The position numbers and the translations under genes were made by a program. The notes under the pieces are model-generated. The model ran no database searches. It was not told the origin of the DNA and saw only the letters and a list, made by a program, of their open reading frames with translations. Positions 32,280 through 42,226 of a stretch of DNA of 64,000 nucleotides are shown here, in pieces. How positions within the stretch are numbered: the first letter of the stretch is position 1; every line of letters starts with the position of its first letter. Source of the stretch: Gyrodactylus bullatarudis (lineage: Eukaryota; Platyhelminthes; Monogenea; Gyrodactylidea; Gyrodactylidae); contig SSNU01000117.1 of NCBI GenBank assembly GCA_012064415.1, positions 1 through 64,000 of the forward strand, in the 5' to 3' direction.

Positions 32280-34578
32280 TTTTTGTTAGAAATATTTTAT
32301 TGATATGTACAATATAGGTAAATATGGTTATAAATAGATATACATATAAGGTTACAATAGACATAAGAATACAATAAAGATTAAGTCCAGCTGAATTTAT
32401 TCAATAGAGTCAATTATCTAAATGAATCTGAGCATTAAGTCGAAGACCAAACTGGATTTTAACATTTATAAATGTAAGGAAGAGTATAAGAGAGATTTCA
32501 AATAATCTATTTTTGATCTAATATAACATGATAGATTTAAGATCATGGGCGTTGTTACAATCTGAAAGATTGAATTTAGCGTCTAATTGTCTAAAAGATG
32601 ACAATAAGATATGATCATTATAGTTTTTATTTCTGAGTTTGTAGGAGGAGGTAATGGATGAAGACGAGTTTATAAAATTTTTTATAATAAAAGCACATCT
32701 TCTGATCCACAGTGGCTGTAGCCCCGAGATCGAGATAAGCGCATTGTAAGAGTCAAGATTCTGATACAGTAAGTATAAAAAACGATATTGAATTCTTTCA
32801 ATCTCTAAAGATTGATAATTATTTATATCGTATAACATAGGAAATAGATAATCAAAATGACTTAAAACTAAGCATTTATGGGCTTTTAGTTTAAGTACTA
32901 TAGATTTGGAGGATTTTTGAATAGTTTTTAAAAAGTAAAAGATCTTTTTAAAATTGGAATAAGGGTCAATTTTTAATTTTGAATCAATACTGAAACCCAG
33001 ATCAAAAGTAAAAGAGACAAATTCTCCAGGAAGTAGAAGCGATTCAAGGAGGGTTGCAGGGAGACCCAATGGGAGCATTATTTTGCATTTATCTCTGTTT
33101 AGACAGAGCCCCATGGACTCGAGTGAATATTTTAGAGAGTAGAAGTAGTGGTTGATTTTTAATATACCAAGGGAGTTTCTCACGAATTTAATATCGTCTG
33201 CAAATTTAAAGAGAGCACCCTCAGTACTCTCTGGGAGCTGAATATCAGCGAAGCAAAGGTTAAAGAGAAGCGGACCGATGGTTGACCCTTGTGGAACACC
33301 CGAGTTGATGGGTTGTATATCACTGGAGAAGGAGTTATATGCAACATATTGGCTTCTATTGGCTAGTAGGTTGAGGGTCAAGTTAATGATATATGGATCA
33401 ATTTTATTTTCAATAAGCTTATCTCTGATAAACGAAAATTTTAATTTATCGAAAGCTTTGGAAATATCAATGTAAAAAACAATGAAAGTTTCTTTAGATT
33501 TTAAGAGAGGTTTAGTGTAGTTTAAAAATTCTAACAAGTTAGAGGAGGTACTCTTACTAGATAGGAACCCATGTTGGGATTTATCAGGAAAGGGGTGGGG
33601 CAGATTAGTAAATATTTCTTTGGTTAAAAAACGATCGATAATGGACAAGAATATATTGAGTGAAGATATGGGACGCAGATCAGATAGGTTGGAGTAGCTC
33701 TTAGATTTAGGAATCGGCGTGATTTTAATGGTAAGCCAATCATCAGGTATGAAATTGGAAGCGATGCAACGGTTTATGAAACTGACTAAAGATATTAAAA
33801 ATTTACTAGGCATGGCTTTTAAAAGTGAAAAGGAGTTGAAATGTGAGTCAAGACGGTGCGGCATTTTGCAATTGTCAAAAATATCGTATAAGTCATTTAG
33901 AGAAATAAACGGTGCAGCTTGAGTCACAGGTAGAAATTCAATATGTTCAAGTTTGTTAAAATTACTGGTGAAATAGTTGTTTATAAGCTTGGCGAATATC
34001 TCATTGGAGAAGGCCGTAAAATTACTTATACTTGAAAGTTTGTTGATGTTAAGGAGTTTGCGAAATTTGTTCCATCCCCTTTTGGGGTTGGAGCTAAGAT
34101 CGGACAGGACGTTAGACTCAAATTTCTTTTGGGATATGAAATCAATCTTTGTTGAATCTTTGAAAATTTTATTCGAGTTTATAGTGTTACGAGTCGATTC
34201 TGTGATTAGGGAGTAGAATAATTTTGATTTGAAGTTATCACCTTTGAAAAGATCAGGCAGAAAAACTTCAATTAATTTAGAACAAGTTTTAAAATCCACT
34301 ACTTTTTTTATAGTTTTATAAAACATAGCATGATTCGATAGCGCAAGTTTAAAAAATATAATTTTGTGATCCGAAAAAGGGACTGATTGGGTTGTTGAGG
34401 AATGAAAAACGTTGGAGAGAATTAAGTCCAATATATTAAAATTCCGAGTGGGGGATTGAACAATTTGGTGAAGTTTGAAATCAGAAATTAATTTATCATA
34501 GGAGGAGGGAATAACAGGATAGTTATTCTCTGATAGGAAGGATACACACTGAGCCAGACAACTATTCAAATACAATAT
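32280..34578 (-). mobile_element. 5'-truncated LINE with a long intact reverse transcriptase frame
   Basis: Minus-strand LINE ending in an A-rich tail (about 32278-32290 in plus coordinates). Its 5' end at about 34578 cuts into the endonuclease domain. One frame of 685 codons (32518-34575) is unbroken, so the insertion is young. Fragments of the same family are at 5529-6041 and 39090-39330. Confidence 0.85.
32518..34575 (-). CDS. LINE ORF2 fragment: endonuclease end plus reverse transcriptase
   Basis: Open frame of 685 codons with no ATG at its beginning, as expected for a 5'-truncated insertion. Domain order: end of the APE endonuclease (ILDLILSNVF, PFSDHKIIFF; residues 48-76), a linker of about 200 residues, then the reverse transcriptase from about 265 with LRPISSLNIFLSIIDRF, FYIDISKAFDKLKF, SGVPQGSTIGPLLFN and the catalytic KFADDIKF, and a C-terminal thumb-like region (IERIQYRFLYLL). 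Jockey/CR1-type by motif pattern. No RNase H domain seen. Without the N-terminal endonuclease it is unlikely to transpose on its own. Confidence 0.8.
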   Translation of the reverse strand: MYLNSCLAQCVSFLSENNYPVIPSSYDKLISDFKLHQIVQSPTRNFNILDLILSNVFHSSTTQSVPFSDHKIIFFKLALSNHAMFYKTIKKVVDFKTCSKLIEVFLPDLFKGDNFKSKLFYSLITESTRNTINSNKIFKDSTKIDFISQKKFESNVLSDLSSNPKRGWNKFRKLLNINKLSSISNFTAFSNEIFAKLINNYFTSNFNKLEHIEFLPVTQAAPFISLNDLYDIFDNCKMPHRLDSHFNSFSLLKAMPSKFLISLVSFINRCIASNFIPDDWLTIKITPIPKSKSYSNLSDLRPISSLNIFLSIIDRFLTKEIFTNLPHPFPDKSQHGFLSSKSTSSNLLEFLNYTKPLLKSKETFIVFYIDISKAFDKLKFSFIRDKLIENKIDPYIINLTLNLLANRSQYVAYNSFSSDIQPINSGVPQGSTIGPLLFNLCFADIQLPESTEGALFKFADDIKFVRNSLGILKINHYFYSLKYSLESMGLCLNRDKCKIMLPLGLPATLLESLLLPGEFVSFTFDLGFSIDSKLKIDPYSNFKKIFYFLKTIQKSSKSIVLKLKAHKCLVLSHFDYLFPMLYDINNYQSLEIERIQYRFLYLLYQNLDSYNALISISGLQPLWIRRCAFIIKNFINSSSSITSSYKLRNKNYNDHILLSSFRQLDAKFNLSDCNNAHDLKSIMLY

Positions 34579-35404
34579 ATCTCAAAATATACACATATAT
34601 CGTAATCTAGAGTTATAGTTATTTTTAAATACACATACTCAGGCTTGTCATTTGACCCTGAATATTATCTTGTGTGGGAATAAATATTTTAAGAAGAAAA
34701 GGTACTTTTGAACTCTTTACTATCATTTTCTTTGCCAAGTAAATGAGATAAAATAAAGTATGGAATTGGTTTTAGAATTAGCTAGTAAGTAGTTTCCAAT
34801 ACTCTCTGGTTCCTTGCACTTTTCACCAATCTGATGAAAATTTCTCAAGAAATTTGCTAAAATTCTCAATGCAAGCAATAAAGCAATAACTAGATTGTAT
34901 TCGTTATTCATTTTACAGTTAGGCCCTTTCGCATAAAGGTATAAAGTTTTCAGAAGTCTTGCCCTTTCAGCAGTATCATGGGTATGATTTGGAGAAAAAT
35001 ATGGACACTTTTTTATTGATTTCGAGGTCGAAGAAGCTGATCAAAAATGAGGTTTCCTATCACCTATATTGTATTGTGCAAGAGTCGAGTTTCTATCTCA
35101 TAAATTTATTAATCAAAATCTCTTTTATTCGGCAAAAGATATTTTTCGATAAAATCAAATCATACAATCTTTTGTTTGAGGATAATTACTTTATTCCGAT
35201 TCGGAGAGACTCTGATAAATAATGCCTGAATCTATTCATGTGAGCAGTTGAAACTTCCGATACTCATTATTTATTTTGATATTATTTATTAATAGTTTTA
35301 TAAAACATAATTATCATACTAATCAAGTTTCCTTGAAAAATGTTTTCAATTTGATTAATTACTGACTAAAGTTCTGTCTCTGTTGATGTTAAATACAATA
35401 TTAA

Positions 35405-36655
35405 TTTTGAACCAAGTAGTTCTTCAGGGAGCTGTTCGGCCTAGATTGACTATAACGTTTTTCGCTTGCTACCTGACTATGTTGTCTTCTGGCTTGTATT
35501 GGTCTATCTATAGAAAAAGAAAGGGGAGAGAAAGGTGTAGTATTTCTTAAAGAATAAGGATTATGAAAATTATAATGATTTTTATAGTATTAGAGTAATA
35601 ACTCTGATAATATAATTCATCACTTGAAAGAAAATTAAAATTAGAATTTAAAAAAATTTAGATTAACCTGATAAAAATAGTTAGGACTCACACAATATTT
35701 CGAATACATGTCGTATTACTGTTATCGGTTTCTGAACTCATGAGGAAGGTAGGAGAAGACAGAGTTTACAGAAAACCCACAAATAAAAATATAATTATGA
35801 ATAATCATTCATATGCACCTCGAAAATATAAATTAGATACATTTCAAGGGGAAATTTTAAGAACACTAAGATTACGTGATACTGGTTTTTTAAGAGAAGA
35901 TTTAGAGAAACTTGTTTTTATTTTTCAAAAAAATGGTTATCCAGATAATCTAATAAATAGTTTTATTGTTAGTACAAGAGTAAAATTTGAGAATAATATT
36001 TTAATAATTTTGTTTTTGATTTTAATAATATTGTTTTACTGAATTTTTCCCAATTGAGTATTGATATATCTCTGATTTAAAAAAAATTTGATATAAAGAC
36101 TATTTTTAGGTTATCTCATAAAATAGTAAATTTTTTGACTGAAAAACAAAAATTAGATCTAGATGAGATTCAAGGTATTTATAAAATAACTTGCTCGTGC
36201 GAAAAGTCATACATAGGTCGTACAGAAAGAAATTTTGAAATTAGGTGTTAAGAAACATAAAAAGGCTATAGAAAAGGTACAGGTAGACAAGTCAACACTA
36301 GCTAAACACTGGGCTGACAATCCAGATCATATTATAGATTGTAATAACGTAAAAAGTCTAGGAAACATGAAAAATAAGTATAAAAATATGATTTTTGAAT
36401 CTATAGAAATTAAACTAAACGAGGTTGTTAATGGTAATAAGACGGAAATATTGGAAATCGTTGGTTAGAATTGATTGATTAAAGTTGAGAAGAAATCTGA
36501 TTGGATTAATGTTTTGATTGGACACACAAGGTTTTAAGTATCTCACGCCAGAAGAAGAATACGACATGTATTCGAAATATTGTGTGAGTCCTAACTATTT
36601 TTATCAGGGTAATCTAAATTTTTTTAAAATCAAAATTGTGATATTCGTGTAAAAT
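35405..36655 (+). mobile_element. Penelope-like element with GIY-YIG domain and flanking repeats
   Basis: Partial element. 35740-36042 encodes the C-terminal end of a Penelope reverse transcriptase (VYRKPTNKNIIMNNHSYAPR, TLRLRDTGFL, FQKNGYPDNLI). 36150-36467 encodes the GIY-YIG endonuclease (GIYKITCSCEKSYIGRTERN, then KHKKAIEKV, LAKHWADNPDHIIDCNNV), with a frameshift near 36240. The pieces 35640-35720 and 36545-36640 are inverted repeats of each other (AATACATGTCGTATT against AATACGACATGTATT), as found at the ends of Penelope insertions. 35408-35725 is repeated at 6549-6895. Confidence 0.75.
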
Positions 36656-38046
36656 AAGAGAAATTTCGTTTTGAGCTATTAAAAAACTATTTTTAAAGGA
36701 TTTAAGTCATCTATACAACTTTATGTAAAGAAATAATGTGAATTCAAGTTAAAATTATAAACACAAAGCAATAAAAAACGTTCTAAAATTGAAAATTTTT
36801 ACAATTTTGTTTATCTTATTCCAAAAGGATGGAAAGATATTTTGAAGCGAAATTCGGTGGGATTATATTTAAATACTTGAAGATTAGTTTTTTTCATGTC
36901 GATGGACGATTTAAGTAATTTTGCAAAATTTCGTCCAAGTCTAATAGAGGTCCTCGAATCATCTTTTTTATTTCAAAAGAAAACTTGAAATAATGTTTCT
37001 GATTTAAAAGATTAAGATATTCATCCTTATGATATTTCAAAATTCAATATATATATATTAAGATTCTCGGACGCTTATAATATTGTAAATTTTATTATAA
37101 ACCAGAGCATTTTTCAATCTGGACCAAGGAATATACGGGTTATTGACGAAATGAATTTTTAGAAATGGACACTGAATAAAATTTATTCAATAAATCTAGA
37201 AAAAACTGTTTCTCTATCTTGATAACTTATTGCCTTTGATAAAAACAGATGGATATCAGTACAATATTCTTGAAGCTCTTTTTAGCCAACACCAATATTA
37301 TAAATATTATGTCGTTTTAGTAACAGCTATCTAGGGCGTATCTTTATAGTGTACATATAATTCATGTTATTATTAAGTGTTTCTGGACGCTTTTAAGAAT
37401 TAGGTCACGATAGGCATTAGATATTATCTAATACTATTATAATTTATTTATTACACCAAAAAATGAATTACTGCATCTGTATTTAGTGAGACTGGTGAAG
37501 CTGGAATTTTGAAAATTTCGAATGATTACTAGGCATGCATTTTGATTACTAATTTGGTCCTCAGGGTCGGAATATAGTCATAGAATGAGCGTGAAGATTT
37601 TATCTGTTGAATAATATAACGATTGGCCTATCAGAGGACAATTAAACTGAAGTATCAAAAGATAGATAATACAATTTCCAATCAAGCTCCTCCTGAATTA
37701 TGAGGTCTTCTTTTCTGAAATCAACAATAACTTTCAGTTGGCGGTGCCAAATTTCCAATATTTCGAAATTGGACACGGAAATTTTTATCGATTCAAGTAT
37801 GAGAGATTTTAGATAAAAACTAGACGAGATGATCATTGATCAAATTTACGAAACCTCATCGATTGAGAAGAAGTCGAAATTTTTTCACTACATCAATTGT
37901 AAACTTTTAAATGTTCTCAACTTAGATAAATTTCCCGGAATTAACAATAAGCATTTCCTTCTGTTTCCATTTAGTTCATAGTTTCTCGTTGATACAATTC
38001 AATTTTAATAAACTTAATTAAATCCATCCAAGAATGCCTTGGAGAG

Positions 38047-38301
38047 ATGAAATATTCCTCTCATGACACTTCTTATCAAGTGGCTGGAGACAGATTGTTT
38101 GCGCTAAATCATTTTGTATTAATAAACTCTGGTCTACCTCTGTATTCTATGATCCCTCCTCTTTTGTTCACAATGCAATATGCTCGTGAGGAAGACATGA
38201 AAAAAGTGAGAAATTTTCTCAAACATTTTGAGAGAGTAGAAGGGGGAGGGGTATCTATCGATATAAAGAAGAAGCATTGTCAAGTACAGTTTGTTAGATA
38301 G
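38047..38301 (+). other. 84-codon open frame of unknown nature
   Basis: ATG-started frame with a non-repetitive, fairly balanced composition (GDRLFALNHFVLINSGLPLY, then FLKHFERVEGGG) that looks more protein-like than the AT-rich frames around it. No family recognised, no splice partners identified. Could be a small gene, a captured exon, or chance. Confidence 0.25.
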
Positions 38302-38502
38302 GTGTGAATAATTATTTTAATTTACTGACAATTCCTCTTCACTTATAAGTTATTATTAAACTTCTTGAAGCACTTCTGATAAGATCTCAATTTCACAAAA
38401 GATTTTATAATCAAAACTTAAATTTGATGTATCTCTCAGCTTAATTCGAGCGGTAGTAGTGTATCAAATATAACTCAGTGTTTGTGGTAAAAATATACTA
38501 TA

Positions 38503-38690
38503 CCTTTTGCAGTTCGTTAAGGAAGATATGAAATTCAATAAGGAATTCGTGAAATTCAGTAAGAAACTCATGAAATTCATTAAGGAATAGTATTTTAAAA
38601 TGTCATTATTGAAGGAGAATATGAAATTCAATAGGCAAGTTGTGAAAAACGATATGGAATTAATGCAATTCATAAAAGGAATATTCAAGT
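38503..38690 (+). repeat. Duplicated block of 21-bp tandem units (heptad-coding)
   Basis: Three 21-base units at 38530-38590 (GAAATTCAATAAGGAATTCGT and variants) are followed after about 30 bases by a diverged copy of the whole block at 38623-38685. In one frame each unit encodes seven residues of the type MKFNKEF / VKFSKKL / MKFIKE, so the reading frame is kept within each block, although a stop separates the two. Confidence 0.6.
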
Positions 38691-39089
38691 TTTATTTTAT
38701 TTTTTGTTGTCAATCAAAGATATCAATCCTTCGCTTGCAAGGGGACAAAATTACGATAAAAATTACTTCAAATGTAGTGAATAAATTCAATTATCTCAAT
38801 TAGTCTTCTGATTGGTAAACTGTTGGATAAATGAGTTTAGTGGGGTTTGTGTAAAGATTGGTCTCAATTCATTAATCCTATGGGAGTGCCATATTCAACC
38901 GCTTACAAATGAATCCGCAATCCCAGAGAGAGTTTACTTCGAAGAAGAATGATTGTTGATATCAATGATTAATGTCAAATTACGCCACAAATTCTACAAA
39001 GCTTAATTGATCACACCGAACGTTGAATAATGGAGAAAACATTAACTACCTAAGAGGACAAGACGGTATTCCTGTTGCTCGAGATTGAA

Positions 39090-39330
39090 AATATTCAATC
39101 TATTTCTTATATCCAGATTTAGAATCCTATAATTCTCGCATATTAATCTCTGGGTTAGAAGATATGCCATCATTGTTAAATCATTTGCTAAATCTGTTAA
39201 CATATTTGAAAACTCATATAACCTCAGAAACCCCTCTATTTACTATCTTCATTAGAGTACAGCTCAATTTTTGAAACTATCAACATTACAATTCTCGAAC
39301 AGACTTAAGTAACAAACAGATAGAGAGGAT
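39090..39330 (+). repeat. LINE 3' relic
   Basis: Broken frame reading LESYNSRILISGLED corresponds to LDSYNALISISGLQP in the LINE at 32.3-34.6 kb. A further short match (DFHDLTNIKTIM against HDLKSIM) is near 39730-39770. Confidence 0.5.
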
Positions 39331-39381
39331 TTTATTTATGTAAAAATCTATTCTCAGAACAAAGGTAGAAATTCTCAAAAA

Positions 39382-39452
39382 AATCGAGGGGGTTAATACT
39401 TGAACACGGAGTTTCAAGGTAGGTACTGTACCTACTAAGCCATCCCGATTAT
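39382..39452 (-). repeat. tRNA-derived sequence (SINE head or tRNA pseudogene)
   Basis: On the minus strand GGGATGGCTTAGTAGGTAC contains a perfect tRNA A-box, and GTGTTCAAGTATTAACCCCC is a degenerate B-box plus T-arm. The anticodon arm does not pair properly and the acceptor stem is incomplete, so a functional tRNA is unlikely. Confidence 0.5.
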
Positions 39453-39605
39453 CAAATATAAATTATTTATTAAAACATGCAAAATATCTACCTTCTCTTC
39501 CAGAAAAGTTGGAGTATTTTTAAATACATTTTCAAACTCAGCTTTCAATACTTAAAATGCTTGTATATTCGGTTAAATATGCTAAGGAGTTGAGCAGTCC
39601 TCTAA

Positions 39606-39685
39606 CCCTAGAACGACATTTTAATTTTCCCTTATGTGAGTTTTAATACAAATGGCGTTAAAGACCCCCAAATGTCGTTCTAGGG
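39606..39685. mobile_element. 80-bp MITE with CCCTAGAACGACATTT ends
   Basis: 16-bp perfect terminal inverted repeats, CCCTAGAACGACATTT, enclose 48 bases. The flanks are CTAA on both sides (39602-39605, 39686-39689). The ends resemble piggyBac termini (CCCTAG...), and CTAA is one base from the usual TTAA, so a miniature piggyBac-type element is likely. Confidence 0.65.
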
Positions 39686-40265
39686 CTAATCTTCATATAA
39701 TATGATTGATAAAAAATATAAAATCTCTGACTTTCATGACCTGACTAACATAAAAACTATAATGTCTCCCATAAGGTCTAAACTTGATTATTCTAAGAGT
39801 CTCCTCTATGCTAATCTTGATTAATCCCAGAATGTTAATGAAATTTCTTGAAAGGCTTATTTATTTCTACAATTCTCATTAAACATATTTCACGAACATA
39901 AAGCTAGTTAATATGAAGATGGGAATTTATGATTTTTACAAAATTATAAATTTTTTTGTAAAAAAAAATAAATTGGGAATTAGATGTATAATAATGAGTT
40001 GCTAAAATGATGTGAGATTTATAGAAATAATCCAGTGGAACTTTGGGGGTTAATTAAATATTTTGTTTGGAAACAGGATTTTCAACTCGTCCCCCTCCCC
40101 GAGCAGCAGACCTTTGAACCAATGGAAGGCCAGAAAAATATCCTACGTAACTCTATATAAACATAGTCCTGGATTAAGTCTAAAAAGACCCGAAGAAATA
40201 AAACATTTATCACTTTTTATTCGCTTGTTTTTATAATCTTCCTTATGAGTCTATAGAATCGAGTA

Positions 40266-40465
40266 CACTAAACTTCCTAGAAAATGTATGTAGCCAAAAT
40301 ACAGAATTTCATTACTTTATCATGACGTTTAGGCCTCATTTGGCACTTTAGAATACATTAAGTTCAGAAAATATTTTTAAAATTTAATGGTCGTACTTGT
40401 GAGTAAGCAGGCAAAAATTTTGACCGATTATTTTTCGGATAATACATTTTCTAGGAAGTTTAGTG
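40266..40465. mobile_element. 200-bp MITE with TA target duplication
   Basis: Terminal inverted repeats CACTAAACTTCCTAGAAAAT / ATTTTCTAGGAAGTTTAGTG, flanked by TA at 40264-40265 and 40466-40467. A second copy, about 85 % identical but lacking the left terminal repeat, is at 60345-60525. Tc1/mariner-type by the TA duplication; non-coding. Confidence 0.8.
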
Positions 40466-40600
40466 TAGTTACTATTTTCTTCTTTGCTTCTTCTATAGTT
40501 GAAGATATCCATGTATAACGAATGATAGTATTCAAAATGACTTTGATAAGTTAAACTGAGTTTTTATGGTTTATGATTTATTCTATTTTTCACCTTTAAG

Positions 40601-40804
40601 GATTTCATTGATCAGGATGGCCAGATTTTTGGTCTATGCGAGTTCATGGATGATTCAGTGGTGGATCAAGTTTGTTATGAAATGACAAATAAGTTGATCA
40701 ACTGCCAATATCGTCTAGTGGTCCAACGCGGTCTTCTCCTCTTACAGACGCAATCTTTCTTGAAGATTTCCCATTTGAATTTATTGAAATCAAATCCCAA
40801 TTGA
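40601..40804 (+). CDS. U2AF65-like splicing factor, terminal exon (rest of RRM2)
   Basis: 67 codons after acceptor TTTAAG, phase 0. DFIDQDGQIFGLCEFMDDSVV continues RRM2 (U2AF65 has KDSATGLSKGYAFCEYVD), and INCQYRLVVQRG matches LGDKKLLVQRA. The frame then runs for about 20 residues to a stop. Joined to 20502-21068 it gives 256 residues with two RRMs and no third, U2AF-homology domain, which U2AF65 needs to contact SF1. The gene is therefore truncated relative to U2AF2, or later exons were missed. The match of phase and domain position makes the join convincing despite the distance. Confidence 0.65.
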   Translation, partial: DFIDQDGQIFGLCEFMDDSVVDQVCYEMTNKLINCQYRLVVQRGLLLLQTQSFLKISHLNLLKSNPN

Positions 40805-41280
40805 TTCTAATAGAATAAAAAATCTCAATTTACCTATTCTTTTTTATTTCTGTTTTATAGACATACTTTAAAGTAGTAATTTATTTTTAAAAACAATATT
40901 ACCTGGGATCTTTGATAAATTATCATTGAGAATCTTGATCGACAGCTCCAGAACTAAAAAAAACTTTCTTCTCTACTGAGATGTTTGAAAAATTTTCGTC
41001 TATTTATGAAAGTTATATCACGAAAAGTCAAGTGGTTTAACTGAAAAAAATTCCATTCTGTGTATAGCCTATCAGATTTCGTTTACTAAAGTTTTTATGC
41101 ATGTATATATATTTCTATAGTATACCATGCATATACGGATAAATTTGCGTAAATCCATAAAACTTGATGTTTACTCAGTTTTGTCTTACTGTTATTAGTT
41201 CAAAATATTCTCATGGAGAATAAATAAACCCAAGTCTCGATTGTAAAGCCAGTAAAGTTTTTAAAGAACTCTTCATACCT

Positions 41281-41403
41281 ATGCTTCCTAATGAGTTTAC
41301 ACCTTCTGGTGATAAAATTCCGAAACGTATACAAAAGTTATGGGATCAAGGCTGTGCAATTGGCTATATTCCACGGCCAGTAGAGGAAATTAAAAAATTC
41401 TGA
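41281..41403 (+). pseudogene. Small IKxLWxKGxxIGYIP family, copy A (frameshifted)
   Basis: ATG-started frame of 40 codons: DKIPKRIQKLWDQGCAIGYIPRP aligns with copies at 47899-48060 and 49922-50086. After an A-rich run (about 41391-41398) the conserved PNSxL continuation is found one frame over (NSDLSTPAESKTKGK, stop at about 41445), so a single-base frameshift has truncated it. Family not recognised. Confidence 0.5.
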
Positions 41404-42226
41404 TCTCAGCACTCCGGCTGAAAGTAAAACCAAGGGGAAATAAGGATAATTCAATATGCAAATGAAAAAATAAAGATTTTCTTTCTGATTGCATTTTATT
41501 CTGCAGTACGTTTGGTCTTTGTACATTTGAAAAGATGACATCCTGATCGAAAATGCATGAATTTTATAAAATCTAGGATGTTTTCTATGAATCAAATTAG
41601 ATGCAAAAGCTCGTTTTTCTATCATTTCAATCCATATTCACCCCTTAATCAATTATTTTGACTGGCCACCTCTGTTCTCGAATGTGTTGACCCTTTCGTA
41701 CCCCATTGTCACTCTAGTGGGATACTTAAAATGCTTTTTTTACTCTTCAATTATACAGATTAGGTAGATTAGGTGTATATCTAAATTGTATATATTTATC
41801 AAGCTACAATAATATATAATGTGAATTTGTTGAAATAATAATTAGAACGTTTTTATTGAAAAATGTGTCAAATACCCAATATTTCCGATTGGAACCCGGA
41901 GCTGAAACCTAGCAAGAGCTGACACGAATATTGTTTATATCTTTATCAAAATACATGTTCATTCTTTATTATAATCCTTACAAGGACTTGTTCATTTGCA
42001 ATAAAACAGTCTTCACAAGTGCAGGATTGAATCGGTGAATTTTTGGAATGCTCATATTCCATTACTCGATTTTTATTCCAAGGGAAAAACTAGTATTCTG
42101 TACAAGAGGATTTATTTTTAATACAGTAGTAAAAAATCATCAGTTTTAATATTATAATTTAGTAGCAACTACTTTCAAGTAGATACCGGCTATTATATTG
42201 AATTTTTTGTAAAGAAAAGTATATTC

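Larger units (their letters stand above)
21069..40600 (+). other. Inferred 19.5-kb intron of the U2AF-like gene
   Basis: Inferred because exon 1 stops inside RRM2 at a good donor and the missing rest of RRM2 occurs in the same phase at 40601 after TTTAAG. The interval has no recognised host gene. It contains a foldback at 24.2-24.9 kb, MITEs, a TIR element at 27.2-27.8 kb, Penelope-like relics (23.1, 26.8, 30.6-31.3, 35.4-36.6 kb), a LINE at 32.3-34.6 kb, tRNA-like sequences and several short open frames of unknown value (for example 26199-26435, 29131-29460, 34959-35222). The rest is unremarkable AT-rich sequence. Confidence 0.6.

Noticed and set aside
39382..39452. Functional tRNA gene
   Set aside because: A-box is good, but the anticodon and acceptor stems do not pair; more likely a SINE head or pseudogene.
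40717..40757. Extra small intron in the U2AF-like terminal exon (CTTCTCCTCTTACAG looks like an acceptor)
   Set aside because: The only nearby donor would give an intron under 20 bases, and the RRM2 alignment runs through without it up to VVQRG.
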